From NCBI GenBank assembly GCA_036897625.1, contig JAYMTA010000787.1, forward strand, positions 1-24,204: DNA of 24,204 nucleotides, in the 5' to 3' direction. Source of the DNA: Pelargonium cotyledonis (Eukaryota > Streptophyta > Magnoliopsida > Geraniales > Geraniaceae). Positions 8,213 through 19,323 of this stretch are shown here, one piece after another. Made by a program: the position numbers and the translations under genes. The notes under the pieces are model-generated. The model was given only the letters and a program-made list of their open reading frames with translations, had not been told where the DNA came from and made no database searches. Every line of letters starts with the position of its first letter. Positions within the stretch are counted from its first letter, which is position 1.

Positions 8213-11200
8213 GTTTTGTGTTTAGTCTTGCGCCCATCTAGAAAGTCCCTTTCTTTTGCTTGTTTGGTTGGTCAGAAAATGTGTTGGAGTTTTGGCATTT
8301 ATTGGTCCTTTGGGAATTTGGTGAAAGAATTGCATTTTGTGGTCACATTTCAGCTCAAAGGCTTTGCACATGGCATGCTATGATGATTGATATGCATGTT
8401 TTGGATACGGTTTTGATTAATAATGTGTGTGCGTGTGTTTAATTTTGTGGTTTGAGTGAGAATGTGAGATTATTTATTGTTAGGTGATGGACTAAGAGTT
8501 GCTTAAAATGGTCATAATTGCATCCTCTATTATTACTAATCACATTCGAATTCTATTTATCAATTTCGGTGTGCGTTTGCAACATTTGAGCTCAAAGGCT
8601 ATGGACTTGGATTTTTGGCTTCCTGTGATGATTGATACGCAAAATATGGATTTTGGTTTGATTTGATGATGAAGTGAATGATGTGTCTTATTTATTATAA
8701 TTGTGTGCTATGATTGTGTTTTTATATTTGTTACATTAGGTAACGGACTAAGTGTTGCTTGATCTGGTGATCAGTTGCAGGGTAGGTTGTTGCACTCTAG
8801 GGCATACTGGGTTAGTGAATCTATTATTGCTTGGAATGTGGATATTGGAGATGGTTCCTGCTTCTTGTATGCAAGCGAAACTGCCACATTGTCTGTCACA
8901 GATAAAGGAATTCTAGGTTACTACTCTATCTTTACTGATTATGTTTGATTCCATTCATGAAGATGTTTTCTCGGGGAAGCATTTGAATAACAATTTTGAC
9001 ATCATTTTCATGCAAACAGGGCATGCCTCAGAAACTAAGCTTGAAGAAGACAAGGGCGGTCTTCCAGCAGCTGTAAGTATTCATCTGTTTCTTTAACAAA
9101 TCAATTACAGTGATTGTTGGTCTCATTTTAGCTTGTGATTTTCAACATTACTCATGATGTATCATTTACTCATGTTCATTATTAGGTGATTGAAAAATTT
9201 CCTCACATTAAAGGGTACAGAGCTTTTAAGGTTCCTCCTACTTTGGAGATCAAGAGTCATCTCAAGTGCCAACTAGCTGTTGCTCATTTGGATTGTAAGC
9301 ATTATATTATATTGTATTGTATCTTTCTCAATCACACATAAGTAATGCATCACCCACCATGTCAAGTTGAAATGATTGTTGTACTATGGCTACTTTAATA
9401 TTTCATTACATTTATAACTCTGTAACGAAGTAATGCTTTTGCTTATCTATATGTTGACTATGTATTACAGTGTGATAATGCAAATCTTCGATGCCCTGAG
9501 TTTCTCTTTGCCAATTTTGTTAGTTTTTGCATGATCAGTGTTTAGGTTATTTAATTCATAAGCATCGGAGAGTGACTTTGATAAATTCACTTCAATCTGG
9601 TTAAACATGAAAGTTCTATTACACACATGGCTTTAATCTGTAGCTTTTTGCCTTACTCTTATACAGCTGACAGAAAATGCAAGGATGCTACTGGTTTGCA
9701 GTTAGCTGGTGTTTTGGATGTACTATTCTCGTATACTGGTCCACTTGGTGCAGTTTTCTCAAAAGAAGCTATCTCACTTTACCTTTGGGCTCCTACTGCT
9801 CAAGTATTTCACAATCCGTAAAAGTTCTTTTTACCAAATACATGCTACATTAATTTTCCCTGAAGTCATGACCAGTAATGCATTTGTTTTGTTCCACTTA
9901 TTTGCGCATCAAAACAGGCAGTGCGCGCTAGCATTTATAAGGATCCATCTGGTGGGGATCCCCTGGAAACTGTCTGCCTTGAGGAGGTTGATGGTGTTTG
10001 GAGAGCAAATGGGCCAAAAAGTTGGGAAGGTTGTTATTATGTGTATGAGGTGTCTGTCTATCATCCTAGCACCTTGAGAGTTGAAAAATGCTATGCAAAT
10101 GATCCATATGCTCGAGGGTATGTTAGTCATTGCTGTTGCTTTCTATATGTTTTAACGTCTTATACCATTGCAATCTTTGTGCACAGTGACAGTATACATA
10201 TGTATGTATTTGTGCACAGTGACAGTATACATATGTATGTATTTGTGCACATAAAGGTATTCACTTTTATGGGTTCATACTGTTTCCTTGTTGGAGCAGG
10301 CTCTCATCAGATGGAAGGAGGACGTTGCTGGTGAATCTTAACGCTGATGCTATAAAACCTGACAAATGGGATGTATTAGCAGATGAGAAACCTGATATAC
10401 ATTCTCTTTCTGACACGAGTATTTATGAGTTGCACATAAGGGATTTTAGGTAATCATGTGATTCTCTTTTCATTCATTTTCTTTGTCCAGCTCATCTTCA
10501 ATTACGATGTCTGAAATGTATTGGACCTTTCCCAAATTCTTTTCATAGTTCTTGGTTAAGGGCGAAGCTTGTGCTCAAGTTTACTGTCCCAAGTGCCAGC
10601 ACTCAATAGGAAACCTATTTGCTATAATGTATTTGTTATTATTATTATTATTTATATGCACATCTTGTTGATAATCTCTATCACCTTTTAGTGCCAATGA
10701 CAACACTGTGCCTCCTGAATATCGTGGTGGTTATATGGCCTTCACTTATCAGGTATTCTCAATCTTTTGGTACTGACTAATGAAGCAAAAGTAGAAGAAT
10801 ATGAAAATTACTTCTTCTCTTTTTGTTTATTGAAGAAGCACATTTTCCAAATTTCTAATGATCTGCATGGTCAATTGAAGAAATGTAGATGCCATTGAAT
10901 GCTGCATATTGTGACTGACACACATGTCATTGCATTGAATTGCGGTTATACTGAATCAAAGTAGTGTACCATAATTCGTGGTACAACAAATTAATTGGAA
11001 TTTCCATTCTGATACGTGCACTGTTCGATAAAAGGTTGATTTCAAGTTTGGAGGGTTAGCTTTAATGTGAAATTTTCATCAGCAAAATCCTTTATATCCT
11101 GCAAGCAAAGTTGCTTGAGTTTTTGAATTTCATTTCTCTTCTCTCCTCTGTGTTCACATCATTACTATAAATGCTAGGATATTGCTTTGTTTATGTTTCA

Positions 11201-14200
11201 CTTAACGGAGAACACATGATGCTTGAAGGATTCTGCAGGCATAGTTCATCTCAAGAAATTAGCCGATGCTGGTCTCACTCATATCCATCTGCTGCCAACC
11301 TTTCAATTTGCTGATGTTGATGATCGTAAGGAGAATTGGAAGTCTGTGGGTAAGAATTATTCATAGTAACCACTGAAACCAGCCCCAACACCCCCTCCAT
11401 TCCAACAGATGCATTTTAGTAGTGCCAATATGCTTATATCATTGGAACTTTGTGTACAAATTTATCTATTCACAACCTTGCTCAGTTCAACACTATACCT
11501 TTCGACTGATTAGTCCTTTGGAATTGATTTATTATGTTTTTCATTTTTGTTTCCTATAGGCAAAATTATTCATCAAATGCATCGATTTGTTCACTAGGAA
11601 GAACTACAGTTTTGAACAGAACACTGCACTAGGTTGTTTGTGTAGAACAAATCACATATTCTATAAAGAGAAAGCTATAGGTTTGAAAATCATAAGAAAA
11701 ATGGTATTAAGGATATATGACCACGGGAGCAAAGTTTATGATTCTAACACAAATATATTTGGGCATGTATTTTTGTGGCATTGCTTGTTTGGTGACATGT
11801 AAGCATTTCCAGATGCTGATCTGCTGGCAAAATTTCCACCCGATTCAGTTGAACAACAAGCTCAAATCACAGCCATCCAAAATGATGATGGGTTTAACTG
11901 GGGGTAAGTTCTCATTTTCGATATGCTTTGAGGTTCATTTATGTTTATGAATGTGTTTTTGTAATTTTTAATTTTAGTTTTTTTATACTCCTAATAAAGG
12001 TACAATCCCGTTCTTTGGGGAGTCCCAAAAGGAAGCTATGCGAGTAACCAAAATGGTCCATATCGTGCAATTGAGTTTAGAAGGATGGTTCAGGTGTGAC
12101 CATTTTGTCTTTTATTTTTCATGATAGGGACACAAATCTTGTGCTGAGTTCATTCTATGAGGCAATGGATGGTGTCTTGGTGCATGTATCTTTTTGCCTT
12201 TCTGAATGAATCATATATATTGCAGGCTCTTAATCGCATCGGTCTTCGCGTTGTGTTGGATGTTGTCTACAATCATTTGCATGGAAGTGGGCCAACTAAC
12301 GACAATTCTGTTCTGGATAAGGTCGTGATTTGCTACCAGCATTCCTTGTTCCCTATGCTTTTTGGATAGTTTTGTTTTTCATGGTTATATGAATATAGGT
12401 TGTGTTCTCTGATATTAAAAACTTTTTCCTGACGACTTATCCTCTGGCCATGATGACACACATTATCTATAGATTGTTCCAGGTTACTATCTGAGAAGAA
12501 ACACTGATGGTTTTATTGAGAACAGTACATGTGTTAATAACACGGCTAGCGAGCATTTTATGGTTGAGCGCTTGATAGTTGACGATCTCTTGTCCTGGGC
12601 AGTAAACTATAAGGTGATAATTTCTTTCTGGTCCAGATAGCGTGATGAGAATTCTTAGATACTGCTCTCTTGGGCACTGTTTATAATTTCTTTTGTTAAT
12701 TCAGAATTTTGCAGACCTCTACATATTGTTACTAATTGAACTTAAAAATGATTTGTCAGGTTGATGGATTCCGGTTTGACCTTATGGGTCATATAATGAA
12801 GCATACAATGGTCTTTCTCTCTCTCTTTCTCTCTCTATGTATTTGTGAGGGTATTAAAATTTAGTCAAACTTTGCTGATTATGTGTTTCTACCTTACAAA
12901 ATAGAAGTTGAGGTTGGGGTAACTACTATCAATTTTGTTAATGACCCCACATCGGGAAAATATAAAGTGAAAACACTATATAAAATGGTTCAAGTGAAAT
13001 CGTACTAATATGAATGATCTTTTAGTAGTGGAAGCCCAAATATTGTATGTAACCCAATAAATAAGAAGAAATGAGTTACATATGATGTTGCAAGTGAAAC
13101 ACTACTAACAAGGTCCACCATTTAGCAGTGGAAGCACAAGCCATTATATGTAGCCCAATATCAAACTTAACACAAAGCATTCGTTATATTATAAATGTCG
13201 TACATAGGTGAAAGCAAAAGGTGCACTCAACAGCTTAACAGGAGAAAGAGATGGAGTTGATGGGTCAAGTATATATTTGTAAGTTTGGAGTCATTACTTG
13301 AGTTTGCTCCTTAGCTTTTTGTGTGCCTTTGTCCTTTATTCTTCAAAAGTTACATGTACTGTGACTATGCTGTGGCTTCTAGATATGGTGAAGGATGGGA
13401 CTTTGGTGAAGTTGCAAATAATGGGCGTGGGGTAAATGCATCACAGTTCAATATCAGTGGAACTGGTATTGGCAGGTACTATTTGCTATTTTCTGTAATG
13501 TGTTTTCTAACATTTCCACTTACTAATTAATCCTTTGGCAAGAAATAATAGTAAGTCACATTTCCTTCCCATCAACATTACCCTTTGGTCAACATATAGT
13601 GCCACATAGAATTTCTTCATTTAAACTAAAAAATGACCTAAAAGTTTTTGCTACAGTTTTTTTTATTTTTTATTTTTTATTTTTTATTTTTTATCATCAA
13701 CAAGCATACCACAACACTGATGCTTGAACCCGAGACCTCAAGTGGACCAAGTGCCTTGAGCCACTTGCCCCAATGGTTGAAGGTGAAAAATTTGCTACAG
13801 TTTGTTCGGAAACTAATGTACTGGTAAAAACTAAAAACAAATGAGTTTTCTTGTTGCATGTAAATTAAATGGGAACCATGTAATACTACTTGTTACTTTT
13901 ACTGCCATGCCTATAATGTAGAAATTGATTAATGTTGGTCAATTTTGTCATAGTTTCTTAGTTTATCTGCTTGAATAATTTTTTTCCTATGTATCATCTG
14001 CAACTTTATTCCAGCTTTAATGACCGAATTCGGGACGCAATGCTTGGTGGATCTCCATTTGGCCATCCTCTTCAACAAGGATTTGTAACTGGTCTATCGT
14101 TGCAGGTATTTATAACTTATTCTGTGCAAAAATATAATAACCTTCTCGTGATTGTACTGTAATACCATTCTTTTTTCAATGCAAATCTGTTTGAGCTAAC

Positions 14201-17200
14201 ATTTGTAGTGAGTCTAACCTTCCAATGAAAATATAGGATAGTAACCTTGTGGGGTTATGAAGAAATGAAGTTGACTGAGCCAAGGGAAATCTCTTACCAT
14301 GTCACATTAGGCTTATTATACTAGCTTATTCTGGACATATCTCACGCATTTATGTCCTGTTTCTGTATCATGTCAGGTAATTTTGTCAGATTCTCTTGCC
14401 TACTTAAGTGAATTCACTAACATGTTTATGTAAGGTTTGGCTGTTATATGGTACATTGGTTTGGACTTTTCTCCAGTATTAGGAATAAATTATTATTCTA
14501 GTGTGTTCTGTCAACACCATGTCGTGTTCCTATACCAGTTCTGTTGAAAATTGCATGATCTTTCCTACATACATCTCACCCAAATGTAGCAAGGTTGTAT
14601 GCTCTGTTTATTGGTATGAAAGTGGTAACTACGTCTGCCATGAAATCCAACGATCTCAAGGGGAATGAATACTTTGCTTTTCCTACAAAGTTTCTAATTT
14701 GCATATATTTTACTTTGCAGCCTAATGGTCATGACCATGGTGGGGAATCTGTTTCAGAGAGCATGCTTGCTGTAGCAAAGGATCACATCCAGGTTAGTTG
14801 TCTGATGCCATGCTGCATTGCAACTTTTTGAGAACTAGAGGGTTTTAATTGTATTGGTTTTCTATGTATGTCAAAACTTCACATATAACTGTCTTAGCAA
14901 CGGAAACTGAGAAGAAAATAGTGGTTTTTGAAGTTATTTTTATCATGTATATGATTTTGAGTTTCACATTCATCAATATGGAAAATGTTGTTTTCTTGTT
15001 TTTATTTATTTATTTATTTATTAATTTTAAACTAACTAGTTGAGCTACACAATCTTGTGTTTTCTTGTTTTTGGATCCACCAAGTATTGGTACCTATATA
15101 ATGTGAATGAGCCCATGACATATATATATATATATATTTTTTTTTCCTATTTACTTCTTACTTGAGCAATTTCACATAATTCAGGTTGCGTTGGCTGCAA
15201 ATTTGAGGGATTTTGTGCTAACCAATTGTGAAGGGGTCGAGGTATATCATAGCTCCAGCGCATAAAGAGCAAGGCAGTTGTTATATTCTGTCTAACATTC
15301 AGTTAACTGTGGTACAGTGGATATACATGTGTAGCTATTTGGCTATGTTCCCTATTAGGGAGGAACTTGTTATATGTGGACACACACACACACACACACA
15401 CACACACTGACACAGGGAGGGTATGTTTGGGTGGTTATACATTATCTCATTTAACCTTGGCAGCTGGTAATGTCACTAGCAAGAAACTCATGGGATATCC
15501 TAGTTTTGAGGCCCACAAGGAACCTGACTGTAATTTGGCCTAGCTACTATGTTTTGATCACACAAGCCCTTTGGACACCGGGTTATTACTTTTAATTGTG
15601 TTAAAACTGAGATATTTTTTTCACCATTTAATATTACAGTAATTTTCCCCCAGGTAAAAGGTTCCGAAGTCTTGACTTACGGTGGATCACCTGTTGCATA
15701 TGCTCTAAGTCCCATAGAAACGGTAATGGCCTCTTCAGTTTGAATGAAGTTCTGATTTTCTTATACTCCACGATACATTATAATTTCCGGAAACCATATG
15801 ATTGACGAATTTATTATTTTCAGATAAATTATGTTTCTGCTCATGACAACGAGACCTTATTTGACATTGTGAGTTTAAAGGTAAGCTCACATACACTTGG
15901 ATTAGTTGGAGCAATTTTTGGCTTCAATCTTATGCGGTCCCTTCACTCTTACAGACTCCAATGGAACTTTCTGTAGATGAGAGATGCAGAATAAACCATT
16001 TGGCAACTAGTATAATAGCATTATCACAGGTTTTGTCATATACTTAAATGCTGTTCAATTATAAAAGTTTTTATTTACTTTTCCCTCGTGGTGAATCAAC
16101 TTTTCTGGAGACAATCTGTTCCTTGAGGTCCAATCTCAGATTTTTATTTTTTTTTCTGGGTAGGGAATACCCTTTTTCCATGCCGGTGACGAGATGCTAC
16201 GATCAAAATCACTTGACCGTGATTCTTACAACTCCGGTGATTGGTTCAACAGGTTTAGTGTTATTATCAAATGAAGTTACTTCATTAATGTCTTTATAGA
16301 CTAGTGGATGATCCATTCTTTGCCTTCATAAATAGACAACCCCAATCCTATTTTGTTTGGCAAAATTATGTCAAAATAAAAGTTTGTTTGTCACTATTTT
16401 TTCAGGCTGGACTTCAGTTACAGTTCTAATAATTGGGGTGTTGGCCTCCCTCCCAAAGAGAAAAATGAAAATAGCTGGCCAATGTAAGCATTCAGATGTC
16501 TCCATCTTTGCTTGTGTAGTATAGTTAAAGTTACGAGTAGCCATTCAATTATCTTGTTCAGGATCATCTGTAAGAAAATAATGTCGTACAATGACCATTT
16601 TTTTTCCTCTCAGAATGAAACCAAGATTGGCAGATCCATCTTTTAAACCTAAAAAAAGTCACATCCTTGCTGCTGTAGAGAACTTTTCAAATTTGTTGCG
16701 CATTCGGTACTCTTCACCACTTTTTCGTTTGAGAACAGCTAACGCTATCCAGGTGAGAGAAGCATTCATTTCAATACAAAAATAAGTTTTAGGATAATAA
16801 GTTTTTCATTGGTCTTAGGTTTTTGATCTACTAAAAGGATATATTGTCACATATATTTCAGGAACGTGTTCGTTTCCACAATACTGGTCCATCATGGATT
16901 CGTGGTGTGATTGTGATGAGCATCGAAGATGGCCATGAAGGTGTACCGGGGTTATCTCAACTAGATCCCATGTCAGTGAATTCTAACGACTTGTGTTTTT
17001 CCTTCTGATGCCACTGACATTACTAATAACTGCAATATTGCTTCCCTTGGCTCTTTACAGATATTCCGACATTGTTGTTATCATCAATGCAAGTCCAACC
17101 GAGGTGTCATTTGTCAGCCCTACCTTAAGGGCCAAAAACCTTCAGCTGCATCCCATACAGGTTAAGTAAAGTTCTATGGTTGGGCTCGGTAGCTTTGTTT

Positions 17201-17454
17201 TCTCAACTCAATACATCACGAACACCACACGTGATCTCTAGATCGATACTTGGAACACATTAGAGATGGTTCAGATAGCTTCACAATAGCCGAGCAACAA
17301 GAAATTACTGCTAAATGACTATTGCATATTACATTTTATGCAGGTGTTGTCATCTGATGATATAGTCAAGAACTCGACGTATGAAACATCCTCAGGGTGC
17401 TTCGAAGTGCCGGCAAAGACGACAGCTGTGTTTGTTCAGCCTCGGGAAACTTGA
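7997..17454 (+). CDS. PU1: Pullulanase-type starch debranching enzyme (limit dextrinase), plastid, 28 exons, predicted 955 aa
   Basis: It hydrolyses alpha-1,6 branch points of starch and limit dextrins in plastids. Twenty-eight exons join with GT-AG introns and keep frame (2868 nt): 7997-8212, 8781-8916, 9020-9072, 9186-9294, 9667-9803, 9918-10117, 10300-10449, 10692-10752, 11229-11349, 11813-11903, 12000-12093, 12226-12321, 12473-12613, 12760-12810, 13208-13278, 13383-13475, 14015-14105, 14721-14792, 15185-15241, 15654-15722, 15824-15880, 15955-16029, 16164-16252, 16406-16483, 16614-16752, 16862-16971, 17061-17160, 17344-17454. Domains: transit peptide (1 to about 70), N-terminal pullulanase domain, CBM48 (about 200-270), GH13 barrel (about 320-770), pullulanase C-terminal domain. 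The length equals that of plant PU1 proteins. The frame is open throughout with all catalytic acids, so it should be functional. Confidence 0.95.
8344..8775 (+). repeat. Diverged tandem duplication in PU1 intron 1
   Basis: Two blocks share ordered similarity. Block 1 (8344-8520) has CACATTTCAGCTCAAAGGCT, GATGATTGATATGCA, GTGATGGACTAAGAGTTGCT. Block 2 (8580-8775) has AACATTTGAGCTCAAAGGCT, GATGATTGATACGCA, GTAACGGACTAAGTGTTGCT. The second copy ends just before the exon 2 acceptor. Confidence 0.65.
10176..10250 (+). repeat. 33-bp perfect tandem repeat (about 2.3 copies) in PU1 intron 6
   Basis: Units at 10176-10208 and 10209-10241 are identical, with a partial third copy to 10250. Each contains GTGCACAGTGACAGTATAC and then CATATGTATGTA. 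The perfect identity suggests a recent duplication. Confidence 0.9.
10634..10655. repeat. (TTA)n microsatellite in PU1 intron 7
   Basis: Five to six TTA units. A candidate length-variable marker with no other role visible. Confidence 0.8.
12812..12837. repeat. CT-rich microsatellite at the 5' end of PU1 intron 14
   Basis: A pyrimidine run of TCTTTCTC type starts immediately after the donor GT of exon 14. It is a simple repeat. Its position next to the donor is unusual, since long pyrimidine tracts normally sit at the acceptor end. Confidence 0.8.
12991..13159 (+). repeat. Imperfect 68-bp direct duplication in PU1 intron 14, probable retroelement remnant
   Basis: Copies at 12991-13058 and 13091-13159 share CAAGTGAAA at the start, then TTTAG.AGTGGAAGC in the middle, and CCCAAT at the end. 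Just upstream (about 12941-12970) is CCCACATCGGGAAAATATAA, which resembles the ends of some plant LTR retrotransposons. No coding sequence is present. The element identity is uncertain. Confidence 0.5.
13660..13790 (-). mobile_element. tRNA-derived SINE (about 131 bp) in PU1 intron 16
   Basis: On the minus strand the insert has a pol III box A-like sequence (GTGGCTCAAGGC, 13764-13753) and, about 30 bases on, a box B-like sequence (GGGTTCAAGCATC, 13731-13719). It ends in an (ATAAAAA)n tail (plus strand 13660-13695). It is flanked by a 13-bp direct repeat, TTTGCTACAGTTT, at 13647-13659 and 13791-13803, the target-site duplication of retroposition. Spacing, orientation and tail all fit a tRNA-type plant SINE. 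It is antisense to PU1 and away from the splice sites. Confidence 0.8.
15000..15024. repeat. (TTTA)n microsatellite in PU1 intron 18
   Basis: Consecutive TTTA units inside the intron; a simple repeat. Confidence 0.85.
15119..15137. repeat. (TA)n microsatellite in PU1 intron 18
   Basis: About nine TA units followed by a T run; a simple repeat. Confidence 0.85.
15380..15408. repeat. (AC)14 microsatellite in PU1 intron 19
   Basis: About fourteen uninterrupted AC units, the cleanest dinucleotide repeat of the window and likely polymorphic. Confidence 0.95.
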
Positions 17455-17700
17455 GTCTCAGAATTCGATCTGCCATATTATTATTCGTTTCATAATAATA
17501 TGGTATGCAGTCTGTAGCAGACATACCGCGGTTCTTCCTGGTTTGCTGATGCTGTAGCATGATCATATTTTTGAAGATATAAGAGTAGAGCCCATCATGA
17601 TGTGTGACAATAATGGAGATCCTATGTAAAAATGTACTTGGAAGAAAATAAAAGTGAATCCTCATTCTCAACTAGTGCACCAATTTCAAATTAAAGATGT
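17455..17700 (+). terminator. PU1 3' UTR with hairpin and poly(A) signal
   Basis: After the TGA at 17452-17454 there is a perfect 11-bp inverted repeat, CCATATTATTA (17473-17483) and TAATAATATGG (17493-17503), around a 9-base loop. AATAAA follows at 17647-17652, a suitable polyadenylation signal about 190 bases after the stop. No later strong signal precedes the next gene. The cleavage site is unknown. Confidence 0.6.
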
Positions 17701-17737
17701 AGTTTCAAGTTTCAACTAGTGGACCAATTTCAAATTA
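17668..17737 (+). repeat. 26-bp direct repeat downstream of PU1
   Basis: Copies at 17668-17693 and 17712-17737 differ at one base. Each contains TCAACTAGTG and ACCAATTTCAAATTA. They lie 44 bases apart, just after the poly(A) signal. They could be target-site or replication-slippage scars; no element lies cleanly between them. Confidence 0.75.
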
Positions 17738-18057
17738 GAACAATTTTTTTAAGAGATGAATAACTCCTTTAATTCAAGCAAACCATTGCATAGAGTAGCA
17801 AAACATAAACTAAAACGAAGTTAATAAACTAAAGTAGCAAGAAAAAATAATATGCAAAAAATAAAACAAAATCATCCTAATGAACTCATACTCTCGTCAG
17901 CTATCGTAGCCAAAACGTCAAAATCATTAAAACAAGAGGCACTGAAAAAAAAAAAAAAAACCCCTCCGGTTTCATAGATGTCAACGAGCGTCCACCTTAA
18001 CAACTCTATCTGAATCTGCCAAACCAGTAACCATACTCCCGACATGATCGTACCATG
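17738..18057. other. Spacer between PU1 and mTERF copy 2
   Basis: A-rich on the plus strand, with an A16 run at about 17945-17960. On the minus strand the first part resembles an untranslatable LINE 3' tail, but no protein motif was found, so it is left unnamed. Confidence 0.35.
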
Positions 18058-18067
18058 AAAATGGCAA

Positions 18068-18185
18068 AGGAGATGGCAAAACCCTAGAAGAGGTTAAGGG
18101 CAGCAAAAGGATTTTGGTTTTGTGCGTCGGTTCCAACCTAAGATTACAACAACCTCTCCACTCTCCTAGCATTTCTTCATCGACA
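18068..18185 (+). promoter_or_regulatory. Conserved promoter/leader block of mTERF copy 2 (MITE-free)
   Basis: It contains GATGGCAAAACCCTAGAAG with the telo-box-like AAACCCTA (18079-18086), then GGTTAAGGGCAGCAAAA and TTGGTTTTGTGCGTCGG. The same order is seen upstream of copies 1 (interrupted by the MITE) and 3, and partly of copy 4. No upstream ATG is in frame with the coding start. Confidence 0.6.
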
Positions 18186-19323
18186 ATGTCTAAATTTCCT
18201 TTTAAAAATCTCATCTTTTTGATGCAAAAGCATTTATCTTCTTCTTCTTCTTCGTTGCTGGACTCATTATCAACAACAACAACCTCATTCACAGTCCAAT
18301 ACCTGGTGAACTCATGCGGGATTCCCTTACCATCCGCCATTGCTGCCTCTAAAAGCCTCCGCCTGCACCAGAACAACATCCAGAGGTATGATTCTGTGCT
18401 TCATTTGTTCAAATCTCATGGATTTGACGATACCCATATAGCCAAAATGATGCAGAAGCGACCCACTCTGCTCACCAAGTACCAGGCAGATAAAATTCTC
18501 CGGCCCAAATTAGAGTTTCTCGGTGAGAACGGCTTCCCAGGTCCTCATCTGCACGATCTGGTTGTCAGCAATCCTCGCATCTCGCATCTTGACGGGTAGC
18601 TTGATTAATTCCATTAAACCCTCTCTTCATTTTCTGCGTTCATTCCTCGAAACAGAGGATAGAGTCGTGCGGGCTGTGAATCGCCACCCAAGGCTGTTAT
18701 CTTGTGATTTGAAGGCTAAATTGCAGCCCAATATAGATCTCTTTGTGAAGGAAGGAGTTGATGTTGATGCTGTAGCTCATTTCTGTGTTACGCATCCAAA
18801 TTGCTTGCTATACAACTTTGAGAGAATGAGCAGTGCGCTCAAAACTGTCAAAGCTCAGTATTGTGTGGACTCTTTCTCTTCCAACAAGTTTATGTCTGCT
18901 GTTTCCATAATGGCCTCCATGAGTCATTCCATTTGGGAGAAGAAAGTTGATGTCTTCAAAAGTTTTGGGTGGTCTCAAGACCAGATTTGGTCTCTTTTTC
19001 GGAGCTTGCCCAACTCTTTTGTTGCCTCTGAGGACAAATTGAAGAGCTCACTAGATTTCTATATGAACACTACGAAGTTCAACCCCAAAATTGTAATTAG
19101 CCATCCTGCCTTGCTCTCATATTCTATTGATAAAAGGGTTCCTCCAAGATATAATGTCTTGAAACTTCTCTTAGCCAAGAACCTACTTCAAGAGGACACC
19201 ACTAGGCTTGTTCGGTTTTTCAAGGTTGAAGAGCACATCTTCTTAAAGAAGTATGTTAATGGGAATCTGCATCAAGTCCCAAATCTTTTGGAGATGTACA
19301 CAAATGACAAATTGGCAAAATGA
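18186..19323 (+). pseudogene. mTERF family gene, copy 2, broken by a 7-bp tandem duplication
   Basis: A single-exon frame begins at ATG 18186 (MSKFPFKNLIFLMQ), has a Ser/Thr-rich targeting region, and continues with mTERF repeats such as VLHLFKSHGFDD and KILRPKLEFLGENGF. Near residue 130 the sequence TCGCATC occurs twice in tandem (18575-18588). This shifts the frame and leads to a TAG at 18597-18599. The rest continues in another frame from about 18590 to the TGA at 19321-19323, with VFKSFGWSQDQIWSLFRSLP, HPALLSYSIDKRV and NLHQVPNLLEMY. Without the duplicated 7 bp the gene would be about 376 aa, normal for this family. A truncated protein of 137 aa is what the sequence encodes. It could be a recent pseudogene or an assembly error. 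Confidence 0.85.

Larger units (their letters stand above)
12000..15880 (+). other. PU1: PU1 catalytic-core exons (11-21) with GH13 motifs
   Basis: The pullulanase signature FNWGYNP spans the exon 10-11 junction (residues about 422-428). Region I, DVVYNH, is in exon 12 (468-473). Region [11 protein letters not shown], is in exon 14 with the presumed nucleophile Asp at about 542. Region [12 protein letters not shown], is in exon 16 with the acid/base Glu at about 579. Region [10 protein letters not shown], is in exon 21 with the transition-state Asp at about 711. Roles follow from the GH13 family; the positions were counted by hand. Confidence 0.9.

Noticed and set aside
8213..8383. Extension of PU1 exon 1 into the following sequence
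   Set aside because: The frame stays open by chance after CAG|GTTTTG. Family sequence resumes at 8781 in exon 2, so this is intron.
17738..17960. A fourth LINE 3' end on the minus strand
   Set aside because: Only an A-rich stretch and tail-like sequence are present; no RNase H or reverse transcriptase motif could be read.
18114..18185. N-terminal extension of mTERF copy 2
   Set aside because: The frame is open but has no ATG. The other copies do not conserve it as protein; it is the leader.
17981..18379. 132-codon minus-strand open frame rich in Glu and Asp, and its counterpart at 20871-21110
   Set aside because: They are antisense shadows of the TCT/ACA-rich targeting region of mTERF copies 2 and 3. 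The Glu run is the complement of the Ser codons.
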